Source: JANNSW01 sp031431235
GTDB lineage: Bacteria > Pseudomonadota > Alphaproteobacteria > Rhizobiales > Hyphomicrobiaceae
Reading direction: 5' to 3'
DNA length: 5,932 bases
Assembly: GCA_031431235.1 (NCBI GenBank)
Contig: JANPDA010000242.1
Coordinates: 1 to 5,932 of the forward strand
Shown piece after piece: positions 5,212-5,932 of the stretch. The stretch's first letter is position 1, and the number at the start of each line of letters is the position of its first letter. Made by a program: the position numbers and the translations under genes. The notes below the pieces were generated by a model. That model saw only the letters and a list, made by a program, of their open reading frames with translations. It was not told the origin of the DNA and searched no databases.

Positions 5212-5932
5212 TCAAGCAACCCCCGCCGCCTCGGCCAAGGCCGCCTCGAAAATATCCATGCCCTCCTTGGCGAGCTTCGTTTCCGCCGTCAGCGGCGGCA
5301 GGAAGCGGATCACGTTGGCGTTGGGGCCACAGGTGAGGATCAGGAGACCCTTTTCCTGACACTTGGCGACGACGCGGCTGGTCAGCTCTGCGTCCGGCGT
5401 CTTCGACACGCGATCCTTGACCAGCTCGACGGCGACCATGGCGCCGATGCCGCGCACGTCGCCCATGCAGGCGAACTCGTTCCTCTTCTGCATCTCCTCG
5501 AGCCGGCCTTTGATCAGCTTGCCGAGCGCGACCGCCTTGTCGTTCAGCTTCTCCTCATCGATCACATCGAGCACGGCGGCGGCGGCCGACAGGCCGACGG
5601 GCGAGCCGGCATAGGTGCCGCCCAGGCCACCGGGCAGCGCGGCGTCCATCAGCTCGGCACGGCCGGTGACAGCGGCGAGCGGAAAGCCGCCGCCGAGGCC
5701 CTTGGCCATCACGATCAGATCGGGGATGACGCCCGCATGCTCGATCGCGAACATCTTGCCGGTACGCGCCATGCCGGTCTGGATCTCGTCGGCAATGAAC
5801 AGGATGCCGTGCTCGTCGCAGAGCTTGCGCAGGGTCTGCAGGAAGGCAACCGGCGCCACGTAGAACCCGCCTTCGCCCTGCACCGGCTCGATGATGACAG
5901 CCGCGACCCGGGCCGGATCGACGTCGGCCGAG
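5212..5932 (-). CDS. gabT: class III aminotransferase, GabT/DavT type (5' end outside window)
   Basis: This PLP enzyme moves an amino group from 4-aminobutyrate (GabT) or 5-aminovalerate (DavT) to 2-oxoglutarate. The frame is open to the window edge, beginning SADVDPARVAAVIIEP, so 239 C-terminal residues are present and roughly 190 are missing, judged against E. coli GabT (about 426). Visible motifs, in fragment numbering, are IIEPVQGEGGFYVAP (13-27), the PLP-nitrogen aspartate Asp48 in LFIADEIQTG, the Schiff-base lysine Lys77 in VMAKGLGGGFPL, and GGTYAGSPVG (104-113), whose Thr106 would contact the cofactor phosphate. The C-terminus ends in a short Ala-rich helix before TGA. GabT and DavT cannot be told apart by eye and one enzyme often does both. 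Nearby gcdH and CoA-transferase genes favour a 5-aminovalerate role. A start within the visible part (GTG at 5883) would cut the fold and is rejected. Confidence 0.9.
   Translation of the reverse strand, partial: SADVDPARVAAVIIEPVQGEGGFYVAPVAFLQTLRKLCDEHGILFIADEIQTGMARTGKMFAIEHAGVIPDLIVMAKGLGGGFPLAAVTGRAELMDAALPGGLGGTYAGSPVGLSAAAAVLDVIDEEKLNDKAVALGKLIKGRLEEMQKRNEFACMGDVRGIGAMVAVELVKDRVSKTPDAELTSRVVAKCQEKGLLILTCGPNANVIRFLPPLTAETKLAKEGMDIFEAALAEAAGVA

Noticed and set aside
4928..5359. 143-residue plus-strand frame with Ser/Arg/Cys repeats
   Set aside because: Its repeats are the antisense image of the 33-bp coiled-coil repeats, and it runs across the aminotransferase 3' end. The minus-strand reading gives a coherent hendecad pattern, this one does not.
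5212..5883. aminotransferase taken as a complete short protein from the GTG at 5883
   Set aside because: The frame stays open upstream to the window edge with conserved family sequence (AAVIIEP), so the gene is cut by the window, not truncated.

Overview
The window looks like ordinary chromosome from a GC-rich alphaproteobacterium. The Hyphomicrobiales (Bosea, Methylobacterium or Bradyrhizobium relatives) are the best guess, from protein wording and base composition; this is inference, because no rRNA or other phylogenetic marker is present. Almost all of it is metabolic coding sequence in two blocks that converge near position 1800.

Block 1 (plus strand, 101-1780) is a tryptophan biosynthesis pair: trpG (glutamine amidotransferase subunit of anthranilate synthase), then trpD (anthranilate phosphoribosyltransferase) 21 bases later. 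A short open-frame tail at 3-68 may be the end of an upstream gene. trpC does not follow trpD. Instead the two blocks meet at 1774-1883 in a nested set of inverted repeats: an 18-base outer pair with one mismatch that includes both stop codons, and two smaller hairpins inside it. The likely role is a two-way transcription end or a palindromic repeat element.

Block 2 (minus strand, from the right edge down to 1867) reads in order: a class III aminotransferase of the GabT/DavT type (cut by the window edge), a small hypothetical coiled-coil protein, glutaryl-CoA dehydrogenase (gcdH), a Rid-family (YjgF/UK114) protein, and a family III CoA-transferase resembling succinyl-CoA:glutarate CoA-transferase. 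Together they suggest catabolism of 5-aminovalerate (from lysine) or glutarate: the aminotransferase makes glutarate semialdehyde, a dehydrogenase outside the window would make glutarate, the CoA-transferase makes glutaryl-CoA, and GcdH oxidises and decarboxylates it to crotonyl-CoA.

The least explained part is 4786-5211: a 113-residue protein built on 11-residue (hendecad) coiled-coil repeats, in DNA of about 50% GC between much GC-richer genes, whose stop codon lies three bases before the gcdH start. A short intergenic stretch with several palindromes precedes it. I see no convincing new defence, mobile or RNA system here; this small gene and the palindrome cluster at 1774-1883 are the items most worth a second look.
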